Shown: positions 34,317 through 43,697 of the stretch, one piece after another | How positions within the stretch are numbered: position 1 is the first letter of the stretch | How the letters are laid out: the number at the start of each line of letters is the position of its first letter | Source: Bacillota bacterium | GTDB lineage: Bacteria; Bacillota; Bacilli; Paenibacillales; Paenibacillaceae | Reading direction: 5' to 3' | Length of the DNA: 64,000 bases | NCBI GenBank assembly: GCA_023460795.1 | Contig: JAEWPC010000080.1 | Coordinates: 62,001 to 126,000 of the forward strand | Translations under genes and position numbers: made by a program | The notes under the pieces: generated by a model | Database searches by the model: none | What the model was told of the DNA's origin: nothing | Seen by the model: only the letters and a program-made list of their open reading frames with translations

Positions 34317-34760
34317 TCATCCGCGGCTATCTACGATTAAGGTCACAGGACCGTCATTGATGAGGGCGACGTCCATCATCGCGCCGAATTTGCCGGTCTC
34401 GATCGTAAGCCCTTTAGCTCTCAAGCGGGCGTTGAACTGCTCGTATAAGGCCTCCGCTTGCTCGGGACGGGCCGCGGCCATGAAATTCGGCCGCTTGCCT
34501 TTGCGGCAATCGCCGTATAACGTGAACTGGGACACCGACAGAATCTCCCCCTTCACGTCCTCTACCGACAGGTTCATTTTCTCGTCCTCGTCCTCGAAGA
34601 TCCGAAGTCCCGCCAGCTTGTCCGCCATCCAGACGACGTCCTGCTCCCCGTCCTCGTGCCCGACGCCGACGAGCAGCATAAGTCCTTGGCCGATTCGCCC
34701 GACGACTTCTCCGTTTACGGTCACGCTAGCTTCTGACACTCTTTGCACGACTACTTTCAA
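34317..34760 (-). CDS. dtd: D-aminoacyl-tRNA deacylase
   Basis: Hydrolyses D-aminoacyl-tRNAs (and Gly-tRNA-Ala), preventing D-amino acid incorporation. The 147-residue length is standard. The two family motifs are SQFTLYGDCRKGKRP (the SQFTL segment, about 78-92) and NDGPVTLIVDS (the cross-subunit GP motif, about 134-144). The gene starts 14 bp after the rel stop, the same rel-dtd pairing as in Bacillus subtilis (relA-yrvI), so it is probably cotranscribed. Confidence 0.96.
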   Translation of the reverse strand: MKVVVQRVSEASVTVNGEVVGRIGQGLMLLVGVGHEDGEQDVVWMADKLAGLRIFEDEDEKMNLSVEDVKGEILSVSQFTLYGDCRKGKRPNFMAAARPEQAEALYEQFNARLRAKGLTIETGKFGAMMDVALINDGPVTLIVDSRG

Positions 34761-34774
34761 CCTGCACCCTCCGT

Positions 34775-36967
34775 CTATTGCATCATCCGCTGCACCGAAA
34801 AAATATCCTTCACCCGTTTGATCTTGTCGACGACGGATTGGAGATGGTCTCTGTTGCGAATGAGAATGGTCATATGCATAATCGCCATCTTGTTCTTGTC
34901 CGATCTGCCGGACACCGCGGCGATGTTCGTCTTGCTTTCGGATACCGCCAGCAGCACCTCGTTGAGGAGGCCGCGGCGATCGTGGCCGAGAATTTCAATC
35001 TCGACGCTGTAGCTCGATAAGGCGGATTCCTCCCACTGCACTTCGATTACCCGCGCCGTCTCTTCGCCGTCATCCCCCGTCGGGATGTTCGGGCAGTCCG
35101 TCCGATGGACGGATACGCCCCGTCCGCGCGTAATATAGCCGATAATCTCGTCGCCCGGCACGGGATTGCAGCACCGCGCGAACCGTACGAGCAAATTGTC
35201 TACGCCTTTCACGGTCACGCCGTTCGAAGGACGACGACGCTCCGCCGTCTGCGCGGAAGGAGCTTTCATCTCCTGCACTTCCGTCGTCAGCTGGATCTGC
35301 TTCGCTTCCTCCGCTTCCTTGCGCATCTTCTCGGTCAGCTTCGTGCACACTTGCGCCGCCGTAATGCCGCCGAAGCCCATCGCGGACATCATGTCCTCGA
35401 CGTCATTGAACGTAAACTTCTTCGCCGCTTCCTGCAGCTTCTCTTCCGTCATCCATTCCGCCGGATCCAGACCTTGGCGCCTGAGCTCCCGCTCCAATGA
35501 TTCCCGGCCCTTCTCGACGCTTTCCTCGCGCTGTTCCTTCTTGAACCATTGGCGGATTTTCGCGCGGGCGTGAGACGATTGGGCGATCTTCAGCCAATCC
35601 TGGCTAGGGCCGTAGGAATGCTTGGAGGTCAGAATTTCGACGATATCGCCGGTCTTGAGCTTATGGTCGAGCGGCACGATCCGTCCGTTCACCTTCGCTC
35701 CGATCGTCCGGTTGCCGACCTCCGTATGAACGCGGAACGCGAAATCAAGCGGAACCGAGCCGGCCGGCAGCTCGAATACCTCGCCTTTCGGGGTAAACAC
35801 GAATACGAGATCGGTGAAAAAGTCCATCTTGAGCGATTCCATGAACTCCGCCGCGTCCCGAGTCTCTTGCTGAAGCTCGATAATTTCGCGGAAAAAATTC
35901 ATCTTGTCGCCGAAGCTGCCCGTCACGCCGGCGTTGCTGCCTTCCTTGTACGCCCAGTGCGCGGCGATCCCGATCTCGCTCGTCCGATGCATCTCCCACG
36001 TACGAATCTGGACTTCGGTCGGTTCTCCGGTCGGTCCGACGATCGTCGTATGCAGGGATTGATACATGTTCGCCTTCGGCATGGCGATATAGTCTTTGAA
36101 GCGTCCCGGCATCGGCTTCCATAACGTATGAATAATGCCGAGCGTGGCGTAGCAGTCCTTCACGTTGTCTACCAGAATGCGAATCGCGAGCAGATCGTAA
36201 ATCTCGTTGAACTGCTTGTTGCGGGTCGTCATTTTCTTATAAATGCTATAAATATGCTTCGGACGACCGGAGATATCCCCTTGGATGCCCATCTCGTCCA
36301 GTTTCTCGCGGATTCGGCCGATCAGTTCGGAAATATATTGCTCCCGCTCGGTCCGCTTCTTCTTCATGAGATGCGCGACCCGATAGTATTGCTGCGGGTT
36401 CAGGAAACGAAGCGCGATGTCCTCCATCTCCCACTTGATCGCGCTAATCCCGAGCCGGTGGGCGATCGGGCAATAAATCTCGAGCGTCTCATGGGCGATG
36501 CGGCGCTGGCTCTCTTCCGATTGGAATTTGAGCGTGCGCATATTATGAAGGCGGTCCGCCAGCTTGATCAAGATGACGCGAATGTCGTTCGCCATCGCGA
36601 CGAACATCTTACGGTAGTTCTCGTTCTGCTGCTCTTCCTTCGAACGGAACTGAATGCGCTCGAGCTTCGTTACGCCGTCGACAAGCCCCGCGATCGTATC
36701 TCCGAATCGCTCCCGCAAATCGTCGACCGTCACGTTCGTATCCTCGACGACGTCGTGCAGCAGCGCCGCCATCACCGTAACGACATCCATCTGCATGCCC
36801 ATGCAAATTTCGGCAACCGCTACGGGATGCAGAATATAGGGCTCTCCGGATTTGCGCAATTGACCGCGATGCGCTTCGTCGGCGTACTCGTACGCTTCTC
36901 GCACTCTGAGCAAATCCTGCTCCTTCATATAGGTTGACGCTTTGTCGAGCAGATGCTCCATGCCCAT
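34775..36967 (-). CDS. relA: Bifunctional (p)ppGpp synthetase/hydrolase Rel
   Basis: Makes and degrades the alarmone (p)ppGpp in the stringent response. The 730-residue protein has, in order, an HD hydrolase domain with an intact metal site (LLHDVVEDT, His71-Asp72-Glu75-Asp76, and RLHNMRTL), a synthetase domain (YDLLAIRILVD, FKDYIAMPKANMYQSLHT), a TGS domain, a zinc-finger-like region (CCNPVPGDEI) and a C-terminal ACT domain. The intact HD site means both activities are expected. I used ATG 36967 behind AAAGGAAA; the open frame to 37057 has no ribosome-binding site. Confidence 0.96.
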   Translation of the reverse strand: MGMEHLLDKASTYMKEQDLLRVREAYEYADEAHRGQLRKSGEPYILHPVAVAEICMGMQMDVVTVMAALLHDVVEDTNVTVDDLRERFGDTIAGLVDGVTKLERIQFRSKEEQQNENYRKMFVAMANDIRVILIKLADRLHNMRTLKFQSEESQRRIAHETLEIYCPIAHRLGISAIKWEMEDIALRFLNPQQYYRVAHLMKKKRTEREQYISELIGRIREKLDEMGIQGDISGRPKHIYSIYKKMTTRNKQFNEIYDLLAIRILVDNVKDCYATLGIIHTLWKPMPGRFKDYIAMPKANMYQSLHTTIVGPTGEPTEVQIRTWEMHRTSEIGIAAHWAYKEGSNAGVTGSFGDKMNFFREIIELQQETRDAAEFMESLKMDFFTDLVFVFTPKGEVFELPAGSVPLDFAFRVHTEVGNRTIGAKVNGRIVPLDHKLKTGDIVEILTSKHSYGPSQDWLKIAQSSHARAKIRQWFKKEQREESVEKGRESLERELRRQGLDPAEWMTEEKLQEAAKKFTFNDVEDMMSAMGFGGITAAQVCTKLTEKMRKEAEEAKQIQLTTEVQEMKAPSAQTAERRRPSNGVTVKGVDNLLVRFARCCNPVPGDEIIGYITRGRGVSVHRTDCPNIPTGDDGEETARVIEVQWEESALSSYSVEIEILGHDRRGLLNEVLLAVSESKTNIAAVSGRSDKNKMAIMHMTILIRNRDHLQSVVDKIKRVKDIFSVQRMMQ

Positions 36968-37097
36968 GCCGAGTTTCCTTTCCACCGGCGCCCTGCGCCG
37001 GAAGTGTCCCCTGAAGTTATTCCTTTCATTATGCCTCTTAACGAAGCGAAACGTCAACCACGTCCATTCCTTCTAAAGTCTTGGTTTTCGCCTTCGT

Positions 37098-37126
37098 TCG
37101 ACAAAAGAATGAGCCTGCATTAAAAT
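37098..37126 (+). promoter_or_regulatory. Candidate promoter of the uracil permease gene
   Basis: TCGACA (37098-37103), a 17-bp spacer and TAAAAT (37121-37126) lie 45 bp before the start codon. Both boxes deviate from consensus. Confidence 0.45.
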
Positions 37127-37170
37127 GGAAAGGCTGTGCCTAATTATGACGAGAGAGGGAAGAGATCACG

Positions 37171-38460
37171 ATGAACCGCAACATTGACGTACACGAACGT
37201 CCTCCGATCGGCCAGAGTCTGCTTCTTAGCTTACAGCATTTATTCGCGATGTTCGGGGCAACCGTCCTCGTTCCGACGCTGCTCGGTGTAGATCCCGCCA
37301 TCTGCTTACTCATGAACGGAATAGGCACTCTTCTCTATCTATGGATATGCCGCGGCCGAATCCCCGCTTACCTCGGCTCAAGCTTCGCTTTCATCGCGCC
37401 GGCGAGCGCCGTGATCCACGAATACGCGGTTCCGGGAGAGGGCTACGCCGCTGCGCTTGGCGGCTTTATCGCGGCGGGGGTCGTGTTCGTTATCGTCGCG
37501 TTGATCGTTAAAGCTGCCGGAACGGGTTGGATCCATATCGTGTTCCCGCCTGCTGCTATGGGAGCGATCGTGACCGTCATCGGGCTGGAACTAATCCCCG
37601 TCGCGGCCGTAATGGCAGGGTGGATCTCGGATGGAAGCAAGGATTGGACAATGGATGCGAAGGCCGTTACGCTGTCGATCGTTACGCTCGCCGTCGCCGT
37701 GCTCGGCTCCGTGCTGCTCCGAGGCTTTCTGCGCATTATCCCGATCCTGCTCGCTATCGTCGTCGGTTACATTGTCGCTTACGCGCAAGGCATGGTAAAC
37801 TTCGATCCTGTTCGAGAGAAATCGTTATTCGACCTGCCTGAATTTACTTCTCCCGTATTCGACGGCGCGGCGATCGTCACGATCGTATTCGCTTCGTTCG
37901 TCGTCATCGCGGAGCATATCGGCCATCTGATCGTAACCGGGAACATCGTCGGACGCGATCTATCCAAAGATCCGGGACTGCACCGGTCGATGCTCGGCAA
38001 CGGCATTTCGACGCTGCTCTCCGGCTTCATCGGCTCGACGCCGAACACGACGTACGGCGAGAATATCGGCGTGCTCGCCATTACTCGCGTCTACTCGACG
38101 TTCGTCATCGGCGGCGCCGCGGCGTTCGCGATCGTGCTGTCCTTCTTCGGCAAGTTTTCCGCGCTGATCGATAACATTCCGGATCCCGTCATGGGCGGCG
38201 TATCGCTCTTGCTCTTCGGCGTTATCGCCGCGTCCGGTCTGAGGATGCTCGTCGAATCGAAGGTCGATTACGGCAAGCCGGCGAATCTGCTGCTGACGAC
38301 CGTCGTGCTCGTTACCGGGCTTAGCGGCGTGAAGATCACGATCGGGGATTTCTCGTTGTCCGGCATGGCGCTCGCCACCGTCGTGGCCATCGCGCTGAGC
38401 TTGCTGTTCAAGCTGTTCGAGACGATGGGATGGTCGAACGAGGCGGAGGGCGGACGCTAA
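37171..38460 (+). CDS. Uracil/xanthine-type permease (NCS2/SLC23 family)
   Basis: A 429-residue, fourteen-helix proton symporter of the NCS2 family. LSLQHLFAMFGATVLVPTLL (about residues 13-32) is the family N-terminal motif. TVLLSGFIGSTPNTTYGENIG-type sequence (here around 280-295) is the substrate-site signature, with the Glu in YGENIG, and AEHIGHLIVTGNIVG carries the central Glu. The set of motifs is closest to UraA/PyrP uracil permeases, but xanthine or other bases cannot be excluded. No PyrR attenuator is visible upstream. It sits next to apt, convergent with it. Confidence 0.88.
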   Translation: MNRNIDVHERPPIGQSLLLSLQHLFAMFGATVLVPTLLGVDPAICLLMNGIGTLLYLWICRGRIPAYLGSSFAFIAPASAVIHEYAVPGEGYAAALGGFIAAGVVFVIVALIVKAAGTGWIHIVFPPAAMGAIVTVIGLELIPVAAVMAGWISDGSKDWTMDAKAVTLSIVTLAVAVLGSVLLRGFLRIIPILLAIVVGYIVAYAQGMVNFDPVREKSLFDLPEFTSPVFDGAAIVTIVFASFVVIAEHIGHLIVTGNIVGRDLSKDPGLHRSMLGNGISTLLSGFIGSTPNTTYGENIGVLAITRVYSTFVIGGAAAFAIVLSFFGKFSALIDNIPDPVMGGVSLLLFGVIAASGLRMLVESKVDYGKPANLLLTTVVLVTGLSGVKITIGDFSLSGMALATVVAIALSLLFKLFETMGWSNEAEGGR

Positions 38461-38526
38461 TAAAGGTATATACGTATCGGAGGAAAATGGTGCCAAAGTG
38501 TTCTTCGGGCCGCCAAGAGTCTGTCC

Positions 38527-38644
38527 GGATACATATCTCCTTACGGTGTCTGTTCTCCTCGTGAAATCTGAACTTATAACACCTAATAAGGTGATTTCAC
38601 GACTCCAAAGGCCACCGCTTCGCTCCTCCAGGAGACATGCATCC
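38527..38644. repeat. Palindromic dispersed element, copy 2
   Basis: 118 bp. Terminal inverted repeats GGATACATATCTCC and GGAGACATGCATCC (12 of 14 complementary), inner stems CGGTG/CACCG, CGTGAAATC/GATTTCACG and CACCT/AGGTG. It lies between the convergent uracil permease and apt genes, and the terminator at 38672 follows. Confidence 0.92.
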
Positions 38645-38671
38645 TTGTTCGAATTCGGCCCAAGAAAGACA

Positions 38672-38711
38672 AAAAGGACGTATCGGAGATTTTCCTCCGA
38701 TACGTCCTTTT
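38672..38711. terminator. Bidirectional terminator between uracil permease and apt
   Basis: A 17-bp stem (AAAAGGACGTATCGGAG with CTCCGATACGTCCTTTT). Both strands end in T-runs. It starts just 11 bp after the apt stop on the minus strand. Confidence 0.92.
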
Positions 38712-38722
38712 GTTGGTTGGAG

Positions 38723-39235
38723 TTAGTAGGTGACGAGCGAGTTGATCTCGATGTCGCCGAGCTTGGCGCGGCCGTCTAGGTAGCCGAGCTCGATCAAGAA
38801 CGCGGCGCCGATGACTTCGCCGCCGAGCTGCTGGATCAGATTGATCGTCGTCGCGATCGTGCCTCCGGTAGCGAGAAGGTCGTCCGCGATCAGAACCTTC
38901 TGGCCCGGTTTAATCGCGTCCTTATGTACCGCCAGGCGATCTTTGCCGTATTCGAGGTCGTATGCCGCTTCTACGGTCTCTCCCGGAAGCTTGCCGCTCT
39001 TGCGGATCGGCACGAAGCCTACGCCTAGCGCCAGCGCCAGCGGTGCGCCAATGACGAAGCCGCGGGCTTCTGGACCGGCGATCAAGTCGATATCGAGATG
39101 CTTCACCATCGCCTTGAGCTCGTCGATCGCCGCTTGGTAAGCGGTCGGTTCCTTAAGCAACGTCGTAATATCTTTGAACCGGATACCCGGTTGAGGGAAG
39201 TCGGGAATGACCCGAATATAGTTTTTAAAGTCCAA
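38723..39235 (-). CDS. apt: Adenine phosphoribosyltransferase
   Basis: Converts adenine and PRPP to AMP. The 170-residue protein carries the PRPP-binding motif VLIADDLLATGGT (residues 114-126) and the family segment AGPEARGFVIGAPLA. I placed the start at TTG 39235 (LDFKNYIRVIPDFP becoming the N-terminus), because AAAGGAG lies just upstream and the length then equals Bacillus Apt. The frame extends to 39265 only through the ribosome-binding site. In Bacillus apt lies between recJ and relA; here the uracil permease separates it from rel. An adenine-releasing PunA would feed this enzyme. Confidence 0.95.
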   Translation of the reverse strand: MDFKNYIRVIPDFPQPGIRFKDITTLLKEPTAYQAAIDELKAMVKHLDIDLIAGPEARGFVIGAPLALALGVGFVPIRKSGKLPGETVEAAYDLEYGKDRLAVHKDAIKPGQKVLIADDLLATGGTIATTINLIQQLGGEVIGAAFLIELGYLDGRAKLGDIEINSLVTY

Positions 39236-39333
39236 CGTAATAGCGCTCCTTTGATCATCGTTCACTTAGTGTAGCCGTTTCTATATCCGTTAAGCATTAT
39301 ACACTTCCGCGCGCCCATCTGGCTAGAGCCAGC

Positions 39334-41706
39334 CTACGCCAGATGCCAGCGGTGCATCCAGTTGCGCAGCTCTTCCGCGGACATCTGTCTTAACCGAAGC
39401 GCTTCCGCCGCTTGCTGCGCCCTGCGGTAACGAGCGGACCGGTCCAATTCGCTGCGCGGGGGATTGGCTACCACTTGTAGCGTACTGCCTTGTGCGGTGA
39501 TAAAGCCAAGCTCGACGAATACTTCCTGCATCATGCGAACGGTGGCAAGCGGCCATCCCGTATCCGCCGCGACGGATTGCAGGAAGCCTTCCGGCGCGTC
39601 GATCCAGGTGCCCTGCCGTTTGAACAGACCGTATACTTCTCCGAATTGTTTGCGGTCAGGAAAAGCGACTCTGGCAGCAGACGGCTTCTCCTCTCGCGAA
39701 TGGTCGAACACGACGACGAGCTCGCCCCCGCATTCCGGAGATAACCAAGCGGCTAGTTGCTCGGCATCCCGTTCTTGATGAGGAACCCCGAGCAGGATCA
39801 ACCTTGACCATCTGCCCGATGGCTTCGCTTCTTCCGCGAACGTACGCACCTGAATATCATGTGAGCCGAATCTATCGATGACTTCTTGAGCAACTCTAGC
39901 AGATCCGCATAATAATGCGGTACCGGGGATCGATTCCGCAATCAGATCGCCAAGCTTGCCCCACATATCCCGTTCACGGCGCAAGTCGTTCAGACGCAGC
40001 TCTCCCGATCTCCAATCCTGGAATACGAGCTGCACTCGCCTGGAGCCTTTCCACTCGTTAACCGACAGCTCTCCTATCAGATCGATTCGCATGCCCGGCG
40101 CTAGCTTGGCGCTATCTTCGCCCATACCGAACCCGATCGCTTCGATGACTTGGCCGTCCTGCTCGAGCGATAGCTTCAAGTGATTGTTTTCCTTGCCGAG
40201 CGTGCGGGCTTCCCGGACCGTCAATCCTTGAACGACGACGCGAGGCGTAGGATTCCCGTTCCCGAAAGGCTCCAGACTAGCCAGCTGATCGACGGCTTCT
40301 AGCGTAGCGTGAGCGAGCGTGCAGACGAGATCCGCGCGCTTCTTCGGCTGCCAATCGTCCTCGGTCAACCATTCGTCGGCTAACGCGTGCAATCGATCGG
40401 ATAACCGCTCGACGTTGTCCCGGGAAATCGTTAAGCCGGCAGCAGCGGTGTGCCCTCCGAAATGCTCCATCAGCTCCGCGCATTCGGACAACGCGGCGAA
40501 CAGATCGAAGCCTTCGATGGAACGGGCGGAGCCTTTGGCTTTGCCCGTCTCCGGATCGATCGCCAGGATGATGGTCGGCCGGTAATATCGCTCGACCAGC
40601 TTGGACGCCACCAACCCTGCGATTCCCGCGTTCCACCCTTCACCGGCAAGCACGATGACGTTCCGACGGCGGCCATCCGACGTCAGAGACTTCCACTTCT
40701 CCTCCGCTTCGGCTACCGTCTGAACGACTAAGTCCTGACGCTCGGCATTGAGCTGATCGAGCTCTTCGGCCAATCCCGCGGCGACTTCCTCGCTGGCTGC
40801 GGTAAGCAGCTCCACTGCCCCGCTCGCGTGAGCCAGACGTCCGCCCGCGTTAAGACGCGGCGCCAATCCGAAGCCGATCCGTCCGCTCGTCAGCTCTCCC
40901 GGCGTCGTTCCGCTCACCTTCGTCAGCGCCCGTATGCCGGGTATCGGATTCGTTCGCAGCATCGCTAACCCGAGCTTGGCGATGATGCGGTTCTCGCCGA
41001 TGAGCGGCATCAGATCGGCGATCGTACCGATGGCAGCCAAATCCGCGTATTCCAGCATCGGCCTGCCCATGAACGCATGCGCAAGCTTGAAGACGACCCC
41101 TGCCCCGCACAGACCTTTGAACGGATACGGACAGTCCTCCTGCTTCGGATTCACGAGCGCTACCGCGCCCGGAAGCACGCCTGAAGCCGGCGGTTCATGA
41201 TGGTCGGTAACGACGACGTCGATGCCCAGCTGCGCCGCGTAAGCGATCTGTTCCACCGCGCTTATTCCGTTATCGACCGTCACGATCAACGTCACGCCGG
41301 CTTCGGCAGCCTTATCGATGGCTTTCAGGTTCAACCCGTAACCTTCGTTGCTCCGATGCGGAATATAGGTATCGAAGCGCGCGCCGAGCGCCGACAACAG
41401 ACGACTCATCAACGCCGTGGACGTCACGCCGTCCGCGTCGTAATCTCCATAGACGCGAATGAGCTCGCCGGCGTCGATCGCCTGACGTATCCGGGATACC
41501 GCTGCGTCCATCCCCTTCAACTCGTAAGGATCGTGAAGATGCTCCTCGTTCGCATGTAGGAAAGCCGTCATATGCTCGGCGGAAGTCCACCCGCGAGCGA
41601 CGAGCACGCCAGCCACAAGCCTGCTGAGGCCATGCTGCGCGGCGAGCTCCTGTTCCAGACGCTCGTCCCGCTGCGGCAATGCCCACTTATATCTGGATAA
41701 TCTCAC
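39334..41706 (-). CDS. recJ: Single-stranded-DNA-specific exonuclease RecJ
   Basis: A 5'-3' ssDNA exonuclease of recombination and mismatch repair (790 residues). The DHH phosphoesterase core shows YGDYDADGVTST (about 87-98, metal aspartates), VVTDHHEPP (DHH 168-170) and, in DHHA1, EGWNAGIAGLVASKL and GGHTAAAGLTI. The RecJ OB-fold and a C-terminal domain follow, the latter long as in Bacilli (YrvE). The start GTG 41706 (then RLSRYKWALP) is supported by GGAGG nine bases upstream; the frame start at TTG 41733 has none. Confidence 0.95.
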   Translation of the reverse strand: MRLSRYKWALPQRDERLEQELAAQHGLSRLVAGVLVARGWTSAEHMTAFLHANEEHLHDPYELKGMDAAVSRIRQAIDAGELIRVYGDYDADGVTSTALMSRLLSALGARFDTYIPHRSNEGYGLNLKAIDKAAEAGVTLIVTVDNGISAVEQIAYAAQLGIDVVVTDHHEPPASGVLPGAVALVNPKQEDCPYPFKGLCGAGVVFKLAHAFMGRPMLEYADLAAIGTIADLMPLIGENRIIAKLGLAMLRTNPIPGIRALTKVSGTTPGELTSGRIGFGLAPRLNAGGRLAHASGAVELLTAASEEVAAGLAEELDQLNAERQDLVVQTVAEAEEKWKSLTSDGRRRNVIVLAGEGWNAGIAGLVASKLVERYYRPTIILAIDPETGKAKGSARSIEGFDLFAALSECAELMEHFGGHTAAAGLTISRDNVERLSDRLHALADEWLTEDDWQPKKRADLVCTLAHATLEAVDQLASLEPFGNGNPTPRVVVQGLTVREARTLGKENNHLKLSLEQDGQVIEAIGFGMGEDSAKLAPGMRIDLIGELSVNEWKGSRRVQLVFQDWRSGELRLNDLRRERDMWGKLGDLIAESIPGTALLCGSARVAQEVIDRFGSHDIQVRTFAEEAKPSGRWSRLILLGVPHQERDAEQLAAWLSPECGGELVVVFDHSREEKPSAARVAFPDRKQFGEVYGLFKRQGTWIDAPEGFLQSVAADTGWPLATVRMMQEVFVELGFITAQGSTLQVVANPPRSELDRSARYRRAQQAAEALRLRQMSAEELRNWMHRWHLA

Positions 41707-41741
41707 CGGATAATGCCTCCATTGCGTGATCAAATAAGAAA

Positions 41742-41760
41742 GCCGCCGTACATGGGCGGC
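41742..41760 (-). terminator. Terminator after the CDF transporter gene
   Basis: GCCGCC and GGCGGC form a 6-bp GC stem, and the minus strand continues TTTCTTATTTG. It overlaps the upstream edge of recJ, so recJ probably has its own promoter or depends on read-through. Confidence 0.7.
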
Positions 41761-41790
41761 GGCGAATAATAGCGGATAATCGTCATTGCG

Positions 41791-42732
41791 CTACTGCACG
41801 AACGCCGATAATTCCTCTTCTTGATGATTCGATTTATAAGGATAGCCGGGATCGTAGGGCTGCACGCGGATGTTTGCGTCGATAATGTGCAAAAATCGTT
41901 TGGTCAGGTGACGTCTGACGCGGTGCGCGATCTCTTGACCTTCGGCGACCGTAATCCGGGGATTCACGGATACGGTAACGTCAAGCACGATATAGTGTCC
42001 GTGCTCGCGCGCCTGCAGATCTTCGACGGCGACGACCCCGTCGATGCGTTGAACCGATTCCAGAACCGTCTGAGCATCGATTTCGTTCATCGTGCATACG
42101 GTCGATTTGCGCATGACGTCGGAGGTCAATCGATAACCCATGCGCAGGACGAATACCGAGATGACCAGGCCTGCGGCGGGGTCGAGCACGTACAGGAACG
42201 GCATATCGAGCATTCCCCCGGCTGCCGCGGCCGATGTTCCGACAAGCGCCGTCAGCGACGCGAAAATATCGGAGCGATTATCGGTCAAGCGGTCTTCCCG
42301 GATCCCGCACTCGCTGTCGCGTTTTCTCTTATAGCGCACGAGCGCTTCCCGAGCCCCGATACTCGCGGCGATGACGACGACGGCTCCCCAGCCGGGCGCT
42401 TCGTTAACGCCTTTGGCCACTTCCCGGATCGAAGAGATGCCGACTTCGAGTCCGGCCACGAGCACGATGGCCGACAATACGATGGCGAGCGCCGATCCGG
42501 GCTGGGGCTGGGAAGAAGAAGCCGCCGCGGACGGCAGCCTCCCTTTGCGGAGCCCCAGGTAGGATGTAGCCGAGTTGGCGCAATCCGCGGCGGACTGACA
42601 AGCATCTGCGATAAGCGCTTTGCTCCCGGTCAACCATCCGACCGCGCCTTTTACGACGAATAATCCGAGTAGCCCCCACAGAGAAACGATAGCGCCGCGT
42701 TCGCATGCGGCGGTACGATGGACCATTTTCAT
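41791..42732 (-). CDS. Cation diffusion facilitator transporter, manganese-type motifs
   Basis: A 313-residue CDF protein with six membrane helices and a C-terminal cytosolic dimer domain (about 215-300; EHGHYIVLDVTVSVNPRI). Helix 2 has DACQSAADC and helix 5 DNRSDIFASL. The metal-site signatures are thus QxxxD and DxxxD rather than the HxxxD/HxxxD of zinc transporters; DxxxD in helix 5 is the mark of Mn(II) exporters such as MneP, MneS and MntE. Manganese efflux is therefore likely (inference). I chose ATG 42732 because AAGGAG is eight bases upstream. In Bacillus subtilis a different small gene occupies the recJ-secDF gap. Confidence 0.85.
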   Translation of the reverse strand: MKMVHRTAACERGAIVSLWGLLGLFVVKGAVGWLTGSKALIADACQSAADCANSATSYLGLRKGRLPSAAASSSQPQPGSALAIVLSAIVLVAGLEVGISSIREVAKGVNEAPGWGAVVVIAASIGAREALVRYKRKRDSECGIREDRLTDNRSDIFASLTALVGTSAAAAGGMLDMPFLYVLDPAAGLVISVFVLRMGYRLTSDVMRKSTVCTMNEIDAQTVLESVQRIDGVVAVEDLQAREHGHYIVLDVTVSVNPRITVAEGQEIAHRVRRHLTKRFLHIIDANIRVQPYDPGYPYKSNHQEEELSAFVQ

Positions 42733-42782
42733 CCGAGCCACTCCTTATGCCCTTTCCATAAACCAGCTTTTATACCCATTGC

Positions 42783-43697
42783 TTACGGATTGGTTGCCGC
42801 TTTGGCAGGAATCTTCTTAATCGGTTGCTTCTTCTTGAAGTACAGCCAGATTTGGCTGGCGATGAAGATCGAAGAATACGCGCCGCTGGCCAGACCGACG
42901 ATCATCGCGAGCGAAAACAGCTTGATCGAGACGCTGCCGAAGATGAACAAACAGATGGCCGCGATCAGAACGGTAATGACGGTATTGATCGAGCGCGCCA
43001 ACGTCTGCCAAATACTTTTGTTGACGAGATCGTCATAGTCCGAAGGCGTCTTGATCTTAGCAAAACGCAGGTTTTCGCGGATCCGGTCGAAAATAACGAC
43101 GGTATCGTTAATCGAGTAACCGATAATCGTAAGTACCGCGAGTATGAACGGAAGGTTGACCTCCAATTGGAAGATCGAGAATATCGCGATGACGAAGAAA
43201 GCATCGTAGACGAGCGAGATAATCGCAGCGATCGCGAACCGCCATTCGAATCGGATACTGACGTACAGCACAATTCCGATACAAGCGATCGCCATGCCGA
43301 TCAGAGCGCTGCGTTGCTGTTCATTGGCGATCTCGGGATCGACCACGTTCACTTCGAACGATGCATCCGGATCGAATTGCGCGTAGTAATCCGCTTTGAG
43401 CTTCTTCTCTTGTTCTTGGGTGAGCGCGTCTTTGAATCGAACCGACGCCCGGTTATCCGAGTTCGATACCGTCAGCGTGTAGCTGCCGATATCCTCGCCG
43501 TCGAGAAATTCGCCCATCTTGACGTCGTCGATCTGCTTCTTCGACGTAATATCCATCGACGTGCCGGCGCTGAAGTCGATCCCGTAGTTCAGACCGAGAA
43601 TGCCCGTGGCCACGATACCGATCACCGTGATGATCGCGGAGATCAACAAAAATTTATGCGCCGAACGCGCGAAATCGAACTTTCTGTTAGAGTGCAT
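42783..43697 (-). CDS. secF: Protein-export membrane protein SecF
   Basis: A 304-residue partner of SecD that uses the proton gradient to help pull exported proteins across the membrane. Six membrane helices; GLNYGIDFSAGTSMDI (about residue 30-45) follows the first helix, and SINDTVVIFDRIRENL is the conserved helix 4-5 segment. The start at ATG 43697 overlaps secD by 11 bp, and AAGGAG lies ten bases upstream. In Bacillus subtilis SecD and SecF are fused; here they are separate genes, as in most bacteria and Paenibacillaceae. Confidence 0.95.
   Translation of the reverse strand: MHSNRKFDFARSAHKFLLISAIITVIGIVATGILGLNYGIDFSAGTSMDITSKKQIDDVKMGEFLDGEDIGSYTLTVSNSDNRASVRFKDALTQEQEKKLKADYYAQFDPDASFEVNVVDPEIANEQQRSALIGMAIACIGIVLYVSIRFEWRFAIAAIISLVYDAFFVIAIFSIFQLEVNLPFILAVLTIIGYSINDTVVIFDRIRENLRFAKIKTPSDYDDLVNKSIWQTLARSINTVITVLIAAICLFIFGSVSIKLFSLAMIVGLASGAYSSIFIASQIWLYFKKKQPIKKIPAKAATNP

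Noticed and set aside
37037..37170. PyrR or purine riboswitch control ahead of the uracil permease
   Set aside because: The leader is only about 40 nt after the predicted start and has no antiterminator/terminator pair.
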